Positions 21,703 to 33,194 of a DNA stretch of 64,000 nucleotides are shown one piece after another. The notes below the pieces were generated by a model that saw nothing but the letters and a program-made list of their open reading frames with translations, had not been told where the DNA came from and ran no database searches. Origin of the DNA: Polytrichum commune. Taxonomy: Eukaryota; Streptophyta; Polytrichopsida; Polytrichales; Polytrichaceae. Position numbers and translations under genes: made by a program. Numbering within the stretch: position 1 is the first letter of the stretch; each line of letters opens with the position of its first letter. The stretch lies in assembly GCA_950295325.1 (NCBI GenBank), contig OX485804.1, positions 35,638,429-35,702,428 of the forward strand, in the 5' to 3' direction.

Positions 21703-24392
21703 GAGACTGAATATGCTTTTTGATACGAAAAGAAGTCTTGACAACCTACGATGACCAAATTGGCCTCTCGAGTCAACACTAAACTTAATAATGCATGATG
21801 AGAGACCACAAACAATTAAGAATATGGTCCCCGTTGGTTAAACATGAACACAATATAGAGGAACGGGCTCCCATTCACATTAGTGTATAAACTAAACACC
21901 AACGTTACTTTAATTTATGTTATTTATGGTCCCCGGTGTTCAATTTTGGGTCATTAGTTGAGGGGGTGCCGTACCTATTCGGAATTGAATTCACAATGGT
22001 CAATCGTGGGGAGGATTAAGAGGGGTGAGTCATTATTCATGTATCATGATTCATATCCCTACGGGGGGTAGAGATGAAGTCTCAATAGAGGGTCTAATAT
22101 TACTAAGGATGTATACATTGGTCACTTTCCAAAAAAAATAGATTGTTAATAATAAAAACTTCGATTTTATAGTTGTATGTCAAAAACTTCACAATATACA
22201 ACTTGAGTGCTTCTCCATGAACGGGGCATCCTAGAATTCACAGATAATTATGCTCATCCGATACCTACTCCCATGAAACACAACCAAAGAATTGACTAAT
22301 GTTATGGGCAAAGTGAGTGATCTCAAGTGCCATTGAAAATATGTTCTTCTCAAGAGAGGGAGTGAAGTGTTAGTTGCCACTTCTGATCATTGTAACCATG
22401 AGTATTTCTTTCATAGACTGGACTAGTCACTTGAGTCCTATATTCCCTAAGTATATCATTGCTTCTTCAACTAGAACTTCAACAAACACAATGTATATGA
22501 GGTCAAGGAAGACCCAATGAAGGCATAAGGTGGGAAAGAAAGGGGAGAGAGGGGAGAAGGAGCATCATTTTGCTTTGATTTTATTACTTGTTTGTTTGGT
22601 TGTAATTGGGTTGCCAATTTTGTATAACCTTGCACTCAATTGGAGAAACAATTGACATTGGCCAAATGTGAGAGATAGGGGAGGATATCTTGGCTTCCTT
22701 TTGATATTTCTTGTCAATTAAATATGATTTATGACTTATTTGTTAAAGGCTTTGTGACTCTCCCACATCAATTGACAACGATATATGATTTAGGTAGTGG
22801 GAGAATAAAGATGGAATGATTTGGAACATTTCTTTATATTTTATATTTTATATTTTCAAATATGTAGTAATCTAAATTTGGATATTGAGACCATCTATAA
22901 GATGTTCATTTGAATATTGACATGTACCATTGGGGGGGGGGCAGTGAAAATTGTTCCCTACATGTTCACTTTGAAGATCTAGGAGTATCATGATAGTTTA
23001 AAAGCGTTGGTGTTCAAAGTCAAATCAAGAATGTATTATAAATAAAACCTATATTTGAGTTAGATATGGTAAGACTATAGTTAGGTTGCGAGGGTGAGGT
23101 AGGATGCGTGGTAGGATGTTGATCCACTATTATTTTTTAGATTGTTTTTTTTGCAAGTTTTTGATATTCGACACACAAAAATTTGCTCAAAACAAAATGC
23201 ACGTCAATTGACACACGTTTTGAAATTGACACATGAAGAAAGTGTGACACGTGAAGAAAAAAAATCACATGTTAGTTGGCACTTTAAAAATTAAAATGAC
23301 TTGTACTCATAAGCAACTCAAATATATCCCACAACATTTGCAAATTGTATGCATTGAATAACGGTATTGAGGTGGTTTAGTTTGAGTAAGTACCTCTTTA
23401 ACTGAGACAACAAACAACATGCTTGCAATGCAGATAATAGAAGTACTTTCATTTCTCCCACTCCAAATTGTGTACTCTACATTACACATTGTTACACTCA
23501 TTTATATTTCACGTTCATCAATTAAGAGAATCACTTGCACAACCATGTACTCTCAAGGTACTCTAGGAGGCTACATTCTATCTATAGAACCTTATTGAAA
23601 GAACTTTGAGATGGTTTGCTCGGTAAGTGTGAGTTAAACTTGTTGTGTCATATGAGTGATGAAAACGACGATTCAAGTGGTGCTTGCTACCGAGTTCCTG
23701 TAGCTCTCTAGCAGCTTGGGCACCTTTCTCCCTAATAATTAATTAAAGTGTGAAAGTAAGTTAGGCAACCCAAAAAATAATATTCTAAAATTGGGCAGAT
23801 TCAAGAAGTAATTTAAAAGAAGATAGACTTTCATTCAAGTCATTTCTATAATTCATGGATGGTTTTCCTAATTCATCAATGATGGCTACGATTAACCTAA
23901 ACACTTCCCTTAACCAACATTCCTTACCCTAAAGCTTGTCTTTTACTTGTAAGTCAGGAGATTGCTTGGCAACAAGATTTTGATTTGTGTGAGAGTTATA
24001 CATAATGGTCTTGCATTATTGTGATTCTACACGCACTCTTTGAATCTTTTTTTCTTTGACACCTAACAAAATTGATTTTCCAAAAATTTAGGCACCTTCA
24101 AAATTAAGTAATTTCTGCCCGAGTTGCTAGAGAGCTACGGTGTGTTGAGCATGATTATTAATGCAGGAGACCGTGCTATGGTTTTATTCACTTCAAGGTG
24201 GAATGAGCATTCTAGACAAAGTAACACCTGCATTTGGGGAACTTTCCATGAAGAATCCTTTTGTAAACTTCCTCAAGGTACATATTGGTACATATTTCTC
24301 TACATGATTTGTGCACCATCATCTTTATCCAACTACACATTTCGACAACATAAACATCATTGTTTTGGTCATCATTGTGGTGAGCTCTTAAG
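21703..24392. other. Non-genic stretch
   Basis: No gene or RNA is recognised. AT-rich, with a poly-G tract at 22932-22941 and a short TATTT-type repeat near 22838-22855. Confidence 0.45.
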
Positions 24393-24614
24393 CTACATTG
24401 TTTTGTCTAATTAGTGTGGGCTACCATTTGGAGTTACATGTTACTATAACATTTTACTGAGAGTATCATCTTATATCAACTAAGTTGTATCATATTCTTC
24501 GGTGTATATACTAACTTCTTATGTTATTTGGGTAAATTTTGATACTCTCGGAAAATGTTATGGCAATGCTAAACTCCAAATGGTAACCCACACTAATTAG
24601 ACAAAACAATGTAG
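24393..24614. mobile_element. Fold-back element (222 bp, very long inverted repeats)
   Basis: The first 43 bases, starting CTACATTGTTTTGTCTAATT, are repeated in inverse at the right end with one mismatch. The similarity continues inward (TAACATTTT...GAGAGTATCA) so that about 85 bases per arm can pair around a short centre. No coding capacity. Typical of a MITE or fold-back transposon; no target-site duplication was assigned. Confidence 0.85.
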
Positions 24615-26812
24615 TGATTCAAACTTGAATTCAATTCATTGTTGGGCTTGAAAAGTGTATTTTGCTTGTTCATGTGACATGTGGATATTGAGGTGAATGC
24701 ATACATGTTTATAATATTCATCCTTACTTAAATTACACTCAATAAGTTTGACTATATCATTTTATTGCATACTTATATTTTGATATGTTTATTGAATGGA
24801 TGCACTTCAATAATTTATAGATACGACACATGGCTTGTAGAAGCAACAACGATTGTGGAAGAGTTTATCAACTCAATTTAAATGAGATGTAGAACGGAGG
24901 TTCTTTCAATTCAATCTTCAATTTAGTCATTTCAACATACTTCAAGTTTTGAACAATTTGATACCTATTCTCATAATTAGGATAGTGCAAGTGAAATTCA
25001 ATCAGGTGATAATGTAGGTATTGATGTCGATGGAGAACTTGCTCATGTTATTCATAATCAACGGAGGTACATAAGAGCTTTTAATGCTTCATGAAAAAAT
25101 AGTAGACCATGGTTGTTACACTATAGACCACACAGTGGGCCAACAACATGACACAAGAAGCGTGTTGCTTGTAAAGAAATGTGTGTAGAGACAAAATCGG
25201 GGGACAGGTTATGGTTTTAAGAGTTAAAAAAAAAAATGTTGTCAAAGTCCATGAAAAATGCGTTCATCACAAAAATGCAATAGCTCATTGGGAGCTTGTA
25301 CATTCTTTAGAACATGCAAATGCACATCAAGTGATTCAAAGACTAAATGTCATGGTAGATAGAGAGCAAACAAAGATCATTATTGTGATGGAAGCTTTAT
25401 ATTTCGTAATAAAGAATGATTGTTCAATTTTGAGTTTTCAAGATACGTGGCAATTGCTTTGAATACTACAAACTCCAAATATATCTATCAATGATGAATA
25501 TGGCTCATATACCTTAGGTTATGCAATATTGGAGTTTTTATGGGCAATTTTCAAACATATCAATGGTGGACTTTTAGCAGAGGCAAAATCATCCCCATTG
25601 TATTATTTGATGGGAGATGAGGCTACTAATCAAACTCTTGAACAACATTTGATTGTTTAATTCTCTAATGATGAGAAATTACCTCAAATTACAAGATTTG
25701 TTGAGCTTCTAAGTCTTAAAGACGGTACAACACAATCAACATGGTATTTGTGAAAACGTCACATGGCACGTAAAAATGTCACCAATGCCATTTTCTCGAA
25801 TATAAGGAAGGTTGGCTTGAATTGATTTTTGGAGGCAACTTTTGCCAATTAAATATGGATGTATTTACAAAATACTAGTAGCATGTGTGAGTGATAACTA
25901 GGGAAGAAGTCTTCGTATATCATGAATGTTATGTTCTTCATTGTTATTGTTAACACTCTTGATAGCAATCAAAACATAATAATTATGATATAGACAATGT
26001 TCTTCTTTACTCTATGAACTTGTACCATAGGTGCCCATACAAAATTAGTTTCAAAATGCAATTTCTTTACAAGGTTGAAGTGCACTCCATAAGACTAGAA
26101 ATTGAGTCAACCTTGAAAAAAAAACCCCCCGTCACATGTCAATGTGACATTCTCACAAATATTTTGTTAATCTATACACTAGGTTGTGAATGCACTAATA
26201 GATAAAAAATAAAATAAATAAAAATGCATTGGACGCATGTCAATCAAGTAGCTTTAGCTACTGATGGAGCTACTTGTATGATAGGACATTGTACATGATT
26301 AGCGACTAGAATGTGTGTACAAGTTCCCACTCTCACAAATGTGCATTGTATTGCGCATCCGTGAAGCCTTAGATGCGGAAGATGCAACAAGAGATTATCT
26401 AGAGTTTCAAATGTTAGATCGTTTTGCTAATAAAGTTTATGAGTGCGTGAGGCGTAGTACATATCGACACAATGAACTCATATGGCTATTGGGGGATATA
26501 ATTGAAGAAGATTGTGTAGTGGGGCCACAAACCCATATAGTACGGTGGCTTTCTCGAGGAACTATTATGACTCGCACGGTGCAATGCATGCCAACATCAT
26601 TGGCATTGTCCATAAATGAAGAGTTGGATTGGTACGAGATCATGTGTTCTTTCAAGTTTCATTTTTAGTTGAATTTGCTTGTAGATGTTCTACAAGAGTT
26701 GAATAAGTTGAATACCAAGTTTCAATATGACATGGTTGACATCACAACTATCAGCTCGACCATCGACATCACTATTCCATTCTATCACGTCACTTTTAAT
26801 GTGAGAACATAA

Positions 26813-27185
26813 GGGTAAGTGTGCCAATGACCGCATGATCAATCTTCAAATCCTTGTAAGTACAAATTTACAAGCTTAAATTGTTTCATATTTTGAAGGA
26901 TTGTTAATTATGAAGTGAGGATTCTCTTACAAAAAAATAAAAATGAAAGATATTTTGATTTGTGAAAGCTATCACAAATTGAATCCAAACATACACAGGT
27001 GGATCTCAAGAGCTTAGTGAGCCCTTCACCGCACAGTGTGCGGTACCTGTACATTCACGTTCTCTCCGAAATTCCCTGAACGTTCCCGAAGTTCCTGTGA
27101 GAGTTCTCAGGATTGAAAACTGTGCGGTGGCTGTGCGGTGGTTGTGCGGTCCGTGGGCTGCGTTTGGTCAATGGCGCACTTACCC
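26813..27185. mobile_element. TIR element, tandem unit 1, inserted in the hAT relic
   Basis: A 373-bp unit starting GGGTAAGTGTGCCAATGACC and ending in the inverse, GGTCAATGGCGCACTTACCC. The six bases ACATAA lie immediately before it and again immediately after it, as expected of a target-site duplication. It contains a small hairpin CCGCACAGTGTGCGG. No coding capacity. Confidence 0.85.
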
Positions 27186-27191
27186 ACATAA

Positions 27192-27563
27192 GGTAAGTGC
27201 GCCAATGACCGCACGATCAATCTTCAAATCCTTGTAAGTACAAATTTATAAGCTTAAATTGTTTCAAATTTTGAAGGATTGTTAATTGTGAAGTGAGGAT
27301 TCTCTTACAAAAAAATAAAAATGAAAGATATTTTGATTTGTGAAAGCTATTACAAATTGAATCCAAACATACACAGGTGGATCTCAAGAGCTTAGTGAGC
27401 CCTTCACTGCACAGTGTGCGGTACCTGTACATTCACGTTCTCTCCGAAATTCCCTGAACGTTCCCGAAGTTCCCGCGAGAGTTCTCAGGATTGAAAACTG
27501 TGCGGTGGTTGTGCGGTGGTTGTGCGGTCCATGGGCCGCGTTCGGTCAATGGCGCACTTACCC
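27192..27563. mobile_element. TIR element, tandem unit 2
   Basis: Nearly identical to 26813-27185 by eye, sharing the single ACATAA between the two units; one terminal G is missing. After it the hAT-like reading frame resumes. The very high similarity of the two units points to a recent tandem duplication. Confidence 0.85.
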
Positions 27564-27770
27564 CTACCTAATTTTGGTCGTACAAGTAAGAATTTGGAGG
27601 AATTCTTGAGAGAATCATCGGAAACTCTTCAATCAAGTTATGAAAACAATATTACAAGAGATCAAATCATTCATGCATTCTCAATTGATGGGCGTGATGA
27701 ACTACAACAATGCGTGGCCTTGGGTGTAGCGTACATGCACCCACTTTTTCAGAGCTAAGCAAATATCAGA

Positions 27771-28327
27771 GCCGATGTCTGCCGCCTAATCTCAAATAGC
27801 AGACTGGAGAATCGAACAAAACCCGCCATGAGCCGAAGCTAGAAGATCTGAGAAGTAGTTTGAGCAAAACTATGAGTAGATGTGATGCAAGGGTGGAACT
27901 CGGAAGTAGAATTAATAAGACCCACATGAAAGAAAATACGGGATCCAGAGACCTCTCGAATGGCAGCCAAGGATCCTAGATAAAGAGTCTGAGAGAGGCG
28001 ATCGAAGATCTTCGAGAAGTGTTGCGAACGTGGTAAGAGGTGCATTTGGTGGCGATCAACAAACTATCGGATCGGACCTTCCCAAGAATAATACTGGACC
28101 AGCTCGAAAGCCATGTTTGTGAGAATTTCAACGCCACTATTGATCTTCCCAAGGCTCATACTATGGAGGAGCGAACCCTGTGAGAGCCGAAGGGAGTCAA
28201 GTTTGCACCAGGTCACTGCAACACCGAAGATTGAATGTGCGTACCCGAACCACGGACTACTACTGAGGAGCGGAGTAAGCTGATCTGCTTGTGGACCAGC
28301 GCAGCACGCGTCTGTGGATCCAGTGAT
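27771..28327. other. Non-genic stretch
   Basis: No gene recognised. It has a higher GC content than the surroundings and its origin is unknown. Confidence 0.4.
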
Positions 28328-28545
28328 CGGGGAGATTTTTGGGCATAATCGGTTGAGATCCCAGTATTTGCAAGTCCAACCGATGACATGTTGACATCCT
28401 TCGGTTTGCTTTTATTGAATTGGGGTATATATCCTACAAATTCCTCTAAGATGATCGGTAATTTTCCTGCAGTCTTGAACTTCAACCGGATTTTTCCTCA
28501 CACTCAACCGGTTCATCTGTAACTAACTGCCGGTGCTCCCCGATC
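28328..28545 (-). repeat. AACCGG-rich dispersed repeat, copy 3
   Basis: Inverted copy: begins GGGGAGATTTTTGGGCATAA, continues through TTACATGTTGACATC-like and CCTCTAAGATGATCGGTAAT blocks, ends CGGTTCATCTGTAACTAACT. Confidence 0.8.
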
Positions 28546-28908
28546 ATAGTGTGGATCTGTCCGAATGACCATGCAATACATGTATTCAAAGAATCCACAC
28601 CGACTAGCAAACTTTGCGGCCCCAGAAGAATCGCACTCCGCAAACCTTGTATGTTTTCATTCCATTTTGTCTCCCTAAAGAGGTAGGAAAACCATGGTAA
28701 CCATTGGAATTCATACAGAATCCAACATCTAGAGCCCAAAACACATGGCAGAACCACTGATGTGTCCATTCAAAGTTGTTTGCCTAAATGGTATAGTGAG
28801 CTACCAAATACTCATGAATTGAGGAGAACATAGGAGATCAAAACAGAACACCAACTGCTAATTTGAGCAACATAATAGCTCATGGGAGACGTGAAACCTC
28901 CGCCTAAT
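28546..28908. other. Non-genic stretch
   Basis: Nothing recognised. Confidence 0.4.
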
Positions 28909-28911
28909 TAA

Positions 28912-29395
28912 GGGCCACTTCACACACGAGACTGAGAGGCCGTGACCATTGCACTTCAAGCACTCTCTTTGGTGGATAAGGAGGAGCCGGTCCAAGTTCG
29001 CTTCACACTATGCTTGAGGGACCAACAGAGTATGTGAATGCAAGATGGATGTAAAGTGTACATGGATCCCTACATGGCATCGAATGGACCACGTTTCATG
29101 GTCACTTGGATTGTTTTCAGAAACCACCTCTTGAAGGTAGGCCTAACACAAGACCAGGAGACCATGGCACTTTGAATGCTAATCAATTTTTCTATGTGGG
29201 AGAACCTGCATGAATAGAATTCCGTTGAAATAGCATTTGTTTGAGGGACCGGTCACATATGACTTCACACTACACTTGAGGTTTTGTGACCACACGACAT
29301 GATTTTGGAGGTGTGTTGGGATGGCTTTTGGACACTTTCTTTTGGACTCTCACAATTTCATGGTCACGGCTCTTGGCTCGTGTGTGAAGTGACCC
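28912..29395. mobile_element. PIF/Harbinger-like MITE, copy 2
   Basis: A 484-bp element with ends GGGCCACTTCACACACGAG and the inverse CTCGTGTGTGAAGTGACCC, flanked by TAA on both sides (28909-28911 and 29396-29398). A 3-bp TWA duplication and GGGCC-type termini are characteristic of PIF/Harbinger. It aligns over its full length with 21211-21699. Non-autonomous. Confidence 0.88.
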
Positions 29396-29398
29396 TAA

Positions 29399-31040
29399 GA
29401 ACTTTCAGGAGAGGTGGATAGGGGCCGAGGCAGCCCCCCATAAACAATTAGTTTTTTATTTTTATTTTTAATCCCAATTGATTTATGCTCGTAATTTCTT
29501 TCAGCTCGAATGGTAGGGCTTTGTCCTTGTGTCCAAAAACAATAGTTGATTAAAGAAAGTTTCAAGACTCATTTGTCACTTGCATCGTGAGAACAACACT
29601 AACCACTATTCTGCATCAAGATTTTTGGAACAGCACAAGATCGACCAAGTTGAGTCATAATTGGTTATTTGTGCACCAGCTTTGATGAATTTTTTGTGTG
29701 TTAATTTTCCTTTCGCCAATTGTTCGACCAAGTTTCAAGGACAAGCTGCCACTTCTTTCATCAACCATTCAAGGCGGATTTCAAAAAACTTCAACCTTCC
29801 AAAGTAGACTTTGGACTTAGGAGATTTTTTTGCTGAGTGGAATTAATTTTATATTAATTTTCCTTTGTTGTTTCACTGAAGGGCATACATGAGAGCTAGT
29901 AGAAGGAAATGAATAGATTGTTTTGCTAGACTTACCACAAAGGTCCCAACTACACAATGTCCAGGGTTTGAGGTTAAGCTCGAGGGGATGGCTTCCGTTG
30001 TGTTGAGATTTGGCTACAACTACAAAAGCTTGTGGCACTTTGTTATTTGTCTTGAACGTGTTGAAGGCAATTATGTCAACTACTTTGGTGGGAGGGCGAT
30101 GGTTTCTTGTGGTTTGATGCCCTAGGTGAGTCACATGCATAATTTTATAAAGGACCATTCCATCATTTGTAGAGATAGCGCAAATATGTATATGAGCAAT
30201 GCGCTCAAACATATGGTTGAAAGCTCCATTTCGGTGCATATGTGGGCATGTGTCTCATGAACGGACTATTGCCCCCTTTATTCATCATGTTGAATTTCTA
30301 AAACATTTTTGTGATAGTAATTTCCTTGAGATATAGTGTTGGTTTGTCCTTATATATGATCTACAATGCATGTGATACGTCCATGAATAATCCCTATGAA
30401 TTATGATAGACCTTGAATAAAAAAATGAAGGGAAGGGGAGAAGTTATGTTGTTGAAGGAAAACCAAGGGATTTAGCAATTAGGGTGAATGAAGGACAACT
30501 TTGACAGAGGCATGTCAAAGTCAATCCCCTTCCCATTTGCCATGTGCCCGTTGAAACAATATATAAATAGTGAGTTTGGGGCATGATTGGCAGTAAAAGC
30601 CAATGTGGCTTTATGTGACAACAAATTTGTGTTGTGGCTGACATGGGGTGGGGGGTAGGTTTATGGTTGTCAACGTGGGCAAGGGGGCATGTGTCAAGTT
30701 TTAGTTGCGGTCCTATTTTAGAAGGTGGTAAGGGTTTGAAGTAGTGAGGCCCACGTTGACGATGTCGCCCTATGTGCCAATCTATGTCTCATGTACATTT
30801 ATGTCTTTGTCGCCCTCTGTGTGAGTTGTGGGCCCTGTATGGATTTCATTGGCCGTGTCAGGTGGTTTGGCGATTGTGAGTACATCTTAATGCGTTCGTT
30901 AATAAATAGTTTCTATTGGGTGCATGTTGGTAAGTGAAAGCATAATGTTTATGTGTGCATGCTTTGGGCTTTGCTTATTAATTTTCGTTGATTTAATATG
31001 CTTAAGAGGTTGAGAGTTGTGGCGCGTGTGCAAGGGCATG
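29399..31040. other. Stretch without a recognised gene
   Basis: The minus-strand open frame at 29817-30239 (140 codons) is continuous but unlike any family I recognise; it may be a transposon remnant. Nothing else is supported. Confidence 0.35.
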
Positions 31041-31061
31041 AGCGCACACGTGAAGTAGTAT

Positions 31062-31316
31062 TTTGAAGCTTCAATTACCATTGAAGTGGGTGGTGTAGAC
31101 ATTGACATTAGGTTGTTGGTCAATACGAGGTGGTTCATTAAGGAGCATTGCATTGTGGTGAAGAGGGGTGGTGCTCTCACTCATAAACATTTTCAGATGG
31201 TGCTCAAGGGTAATTTTACCAATTTGCATGTTTTGAACAAGAAGATCAAGGTCAGCATTTGCTACAGAGGCGGGGCCTTCTGGCAATGGGCTTGGCGTTG
31301 GGCTCCGGTAGCCTAG
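31062..31316 (+). pseudogene. Possible HUH-type Rep-like fragment
   Basis: The frame reads GGVDIDIRLLVNTRWFIKEH, then VVKRGGALTHKHFQMVLKG and LNKKIKV, followed by unrelated sequence. The pattern 'ERGG..xHxHxQxV....S...LNKKIK' resembles the HUH motif region (His-hydrophobic-His-x-Gln) of Rep-like proteins scattered in plant, algal and oomycete genomes. Only about 60 residues remain; no catalytic Tyr motif or helicase is visible. The family call rests on my recollection of the pattern and is uncertain. Confidence 0.33.
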
Positions 31317-32103
31317 TTGGGAGCCATGTCAATAGCTCCCCACCAATGCGACCTAGGGGCTCGTGCTCCTTTACATTCACGTAAGGGGTTTGACAGAGGA
31401 CGAGGTGGAGGAGGCCTTCTAAATATAAGGCTTAATCAAATATTCTTTATTTGGGGCTTGCCGATGTGTCATTTTGTGGTCTTTCTTTTTTGGGATATCA
31501 TGAGCATGTGCTATCAATCCAATACTTAAATGAATTATGACAACCCACATCCCATTGTTGATCAACACAACAAAGTTTAAATCCGAATAGATTCATGCTA
31601 AGCTATTGTTTATGTTTGGATTGAACACCGATCTCCACAATATTGGGGTCTATAATAACCTGACATCAAAGCCTTGTATATTCAAACCATGTCTTTAAGC
31701 GGTGTTATGTTGTTTTTTCTTTGCCTCTAATGTCCATGTTTTAGTTATTTTCTTAAAGCCATTTCACATTGGGTCTCCCTTTGGGATATTTATCATACAA
31801 AGGATTAACCCCTAAGTGTTCAAGAGGCCCATCTCACCTATGACAAGCTTTTGTGATATGGCTTTGATAAGGTTCACTTATATATTTGTATTTTAAACCA
31901 AACTTTGTGAATGGGCTATGGATCCAACTCTAATTGTTCAATTTAATCTTGTAAATTTATCGAAGTTGTCAAGGCGACCAATCTCAAGTGCAAAATATAC
32001 ATCCTATAAGTTCATGTATTTTTAAAGCCAAGAGAATGTTGGCCTTCTATAAATTCACAATGTTCTATCCAATTAGAACATTTAGTTCTCCACAAGTGTA
32101 TTT

Positions 32104-32139
<36 letters not shown>

Positions 32140-33194
32140 AATATGAAAGCTTATGATAATTACATTGCAATGATGGAAAAATACGGTAAAATTTGGCAAA
32201 CGAAATAAATATATAATATTCAACTTTATTGAAGTGTTCATAATGATGTGATTTTTTCTTTTTCTTTTTCTTTTTCAAACAAGGTTAAAGAAGAAGGCAA
32301 AAGTCACAAATTAGATAACCCCAATCCTTAGAAGTTGATGGACATTTTAGGACTTTCACCACTGGACCCTCCAATCATGTAGATTGATGACCTAACTTGA
32401 GGATAGGGGATGACGAGGGTTATATTATGGGTAAGATGTCCTATTTCCCAATCCCTAAAGGCCACATCATGAGCAAAATGATTTTGTTCTAGTAGTGCAG
32501 AAATATAGCGATCCTTTAAGGGTCCAGGGCTAAGATAGACATGCCTAATTCAATTATTTATTTGAATCATACACCTATATTTGAGTGGTATGTGATTTGG
32601 TGTGGCTCCAAAAATGGATACCAAAGAGATATGTGCTTAAGAAAATTTGAACTATATGCTCAAAATATGATGACCATTTTAAGCTCAATAGTCAACATAA
32701 TTGAGAAAACCTATATGATCATTTAATGAACATGAAAATCTTCACTTTCATAATGAATAAGGGCTCCAAAATTATGAGCCCGGAAGTGGCTAGGGCTTCG
32801 ATTTGGATTTGCTAACTATATCGTACTAATCGTGTGTTTCATTTCCTAAAGAAGAAGCAGTCTAGTAGCACAAAGTAACCATTCAAAACCCATCTCCCTT
32901 AATCAACCTCATAATAGGATTAAAAACATCCACCGGATGGATTCTTCATCGGAGACATCCACTCTCTCTTTCATCCAACTCCTCTCCCCTTGGCCCTTGC
33001 CTTTCGGCACACTGTCGCAATTGGCAGTATCTTTGCTCAGCTGTGGCGTATTGGATCCAGCATTGATCACCTTGCCCATCGATCTCCTCTCCGCCGCAGC
33101 ACTTGCATCCTGAGAAGAGCTCTGGAATTGCCAAGAGATTACTCATACTATATGATTTGTGGCGGTTGAGCAAGGGACCTACATCACTCTTCTA
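31317..33194. other. Non-genic stretch and frataxin promoter side
   Basis: Contains a TC dinucleotide run (32107-32135), a TTTTTC repeat near 32250-32275, and a degenerate dispersed repeat (about 32610-32900) related to 20640-20950 and 61760-62030. The last few hundred bases before 33195 should contain the frataxin promoter and 5' UTR; no TATA box was assigned. Confidence 0.45.
32107..32135 (+). repeat. (TC)n microsatellite
   Basis: About 14 uninterrupted TC units. Confidence 0.95.

Larger units (their letters stand above)
25060..27770 (+). pseudogene. Broken hAT-like transposase (ZNF862/KIAA1586-like type)
   Basis: Segments in plus-strand frames: 25220-25460 (KNVVKVHEKCVHHKNAIAHW, then EHANAHQVIQRLNVMVDREQ), 25480-25660 (EQHLIV, expected DEATDxxxEQHLIVY), 26240-26340 (ATDGATCMIGH, the catalytic-region motif), 26315-26668 (REALDAEDATRDYLEFQMLD ... 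THIVRWLSRG, where HxVRWLSRG is typical), and after an insertion 27560-27757 (FGRTSKNLEEFLRESSETLQ). Stops and frameshifts separate most segments. The family resembles hAT-type transposases related to animal ZNF862/KIAA1586-like proteins with an N-terminal zinc finger. The dimerisation domain at the C terminus is not found. The insertion at 26813-27563 interrupts it. Confidence 0.75.

Noticed and set aside
29817-30239. 140-codon minus-strand frame
   Set aside because: Uninterrupted but not recognised as any family; not enough to call a gene.
31071-31286. 71-codon minus-strand frame
   Set aside because: Antisense to the possible Rep-like plus-strand frame, which looks more protein-like.
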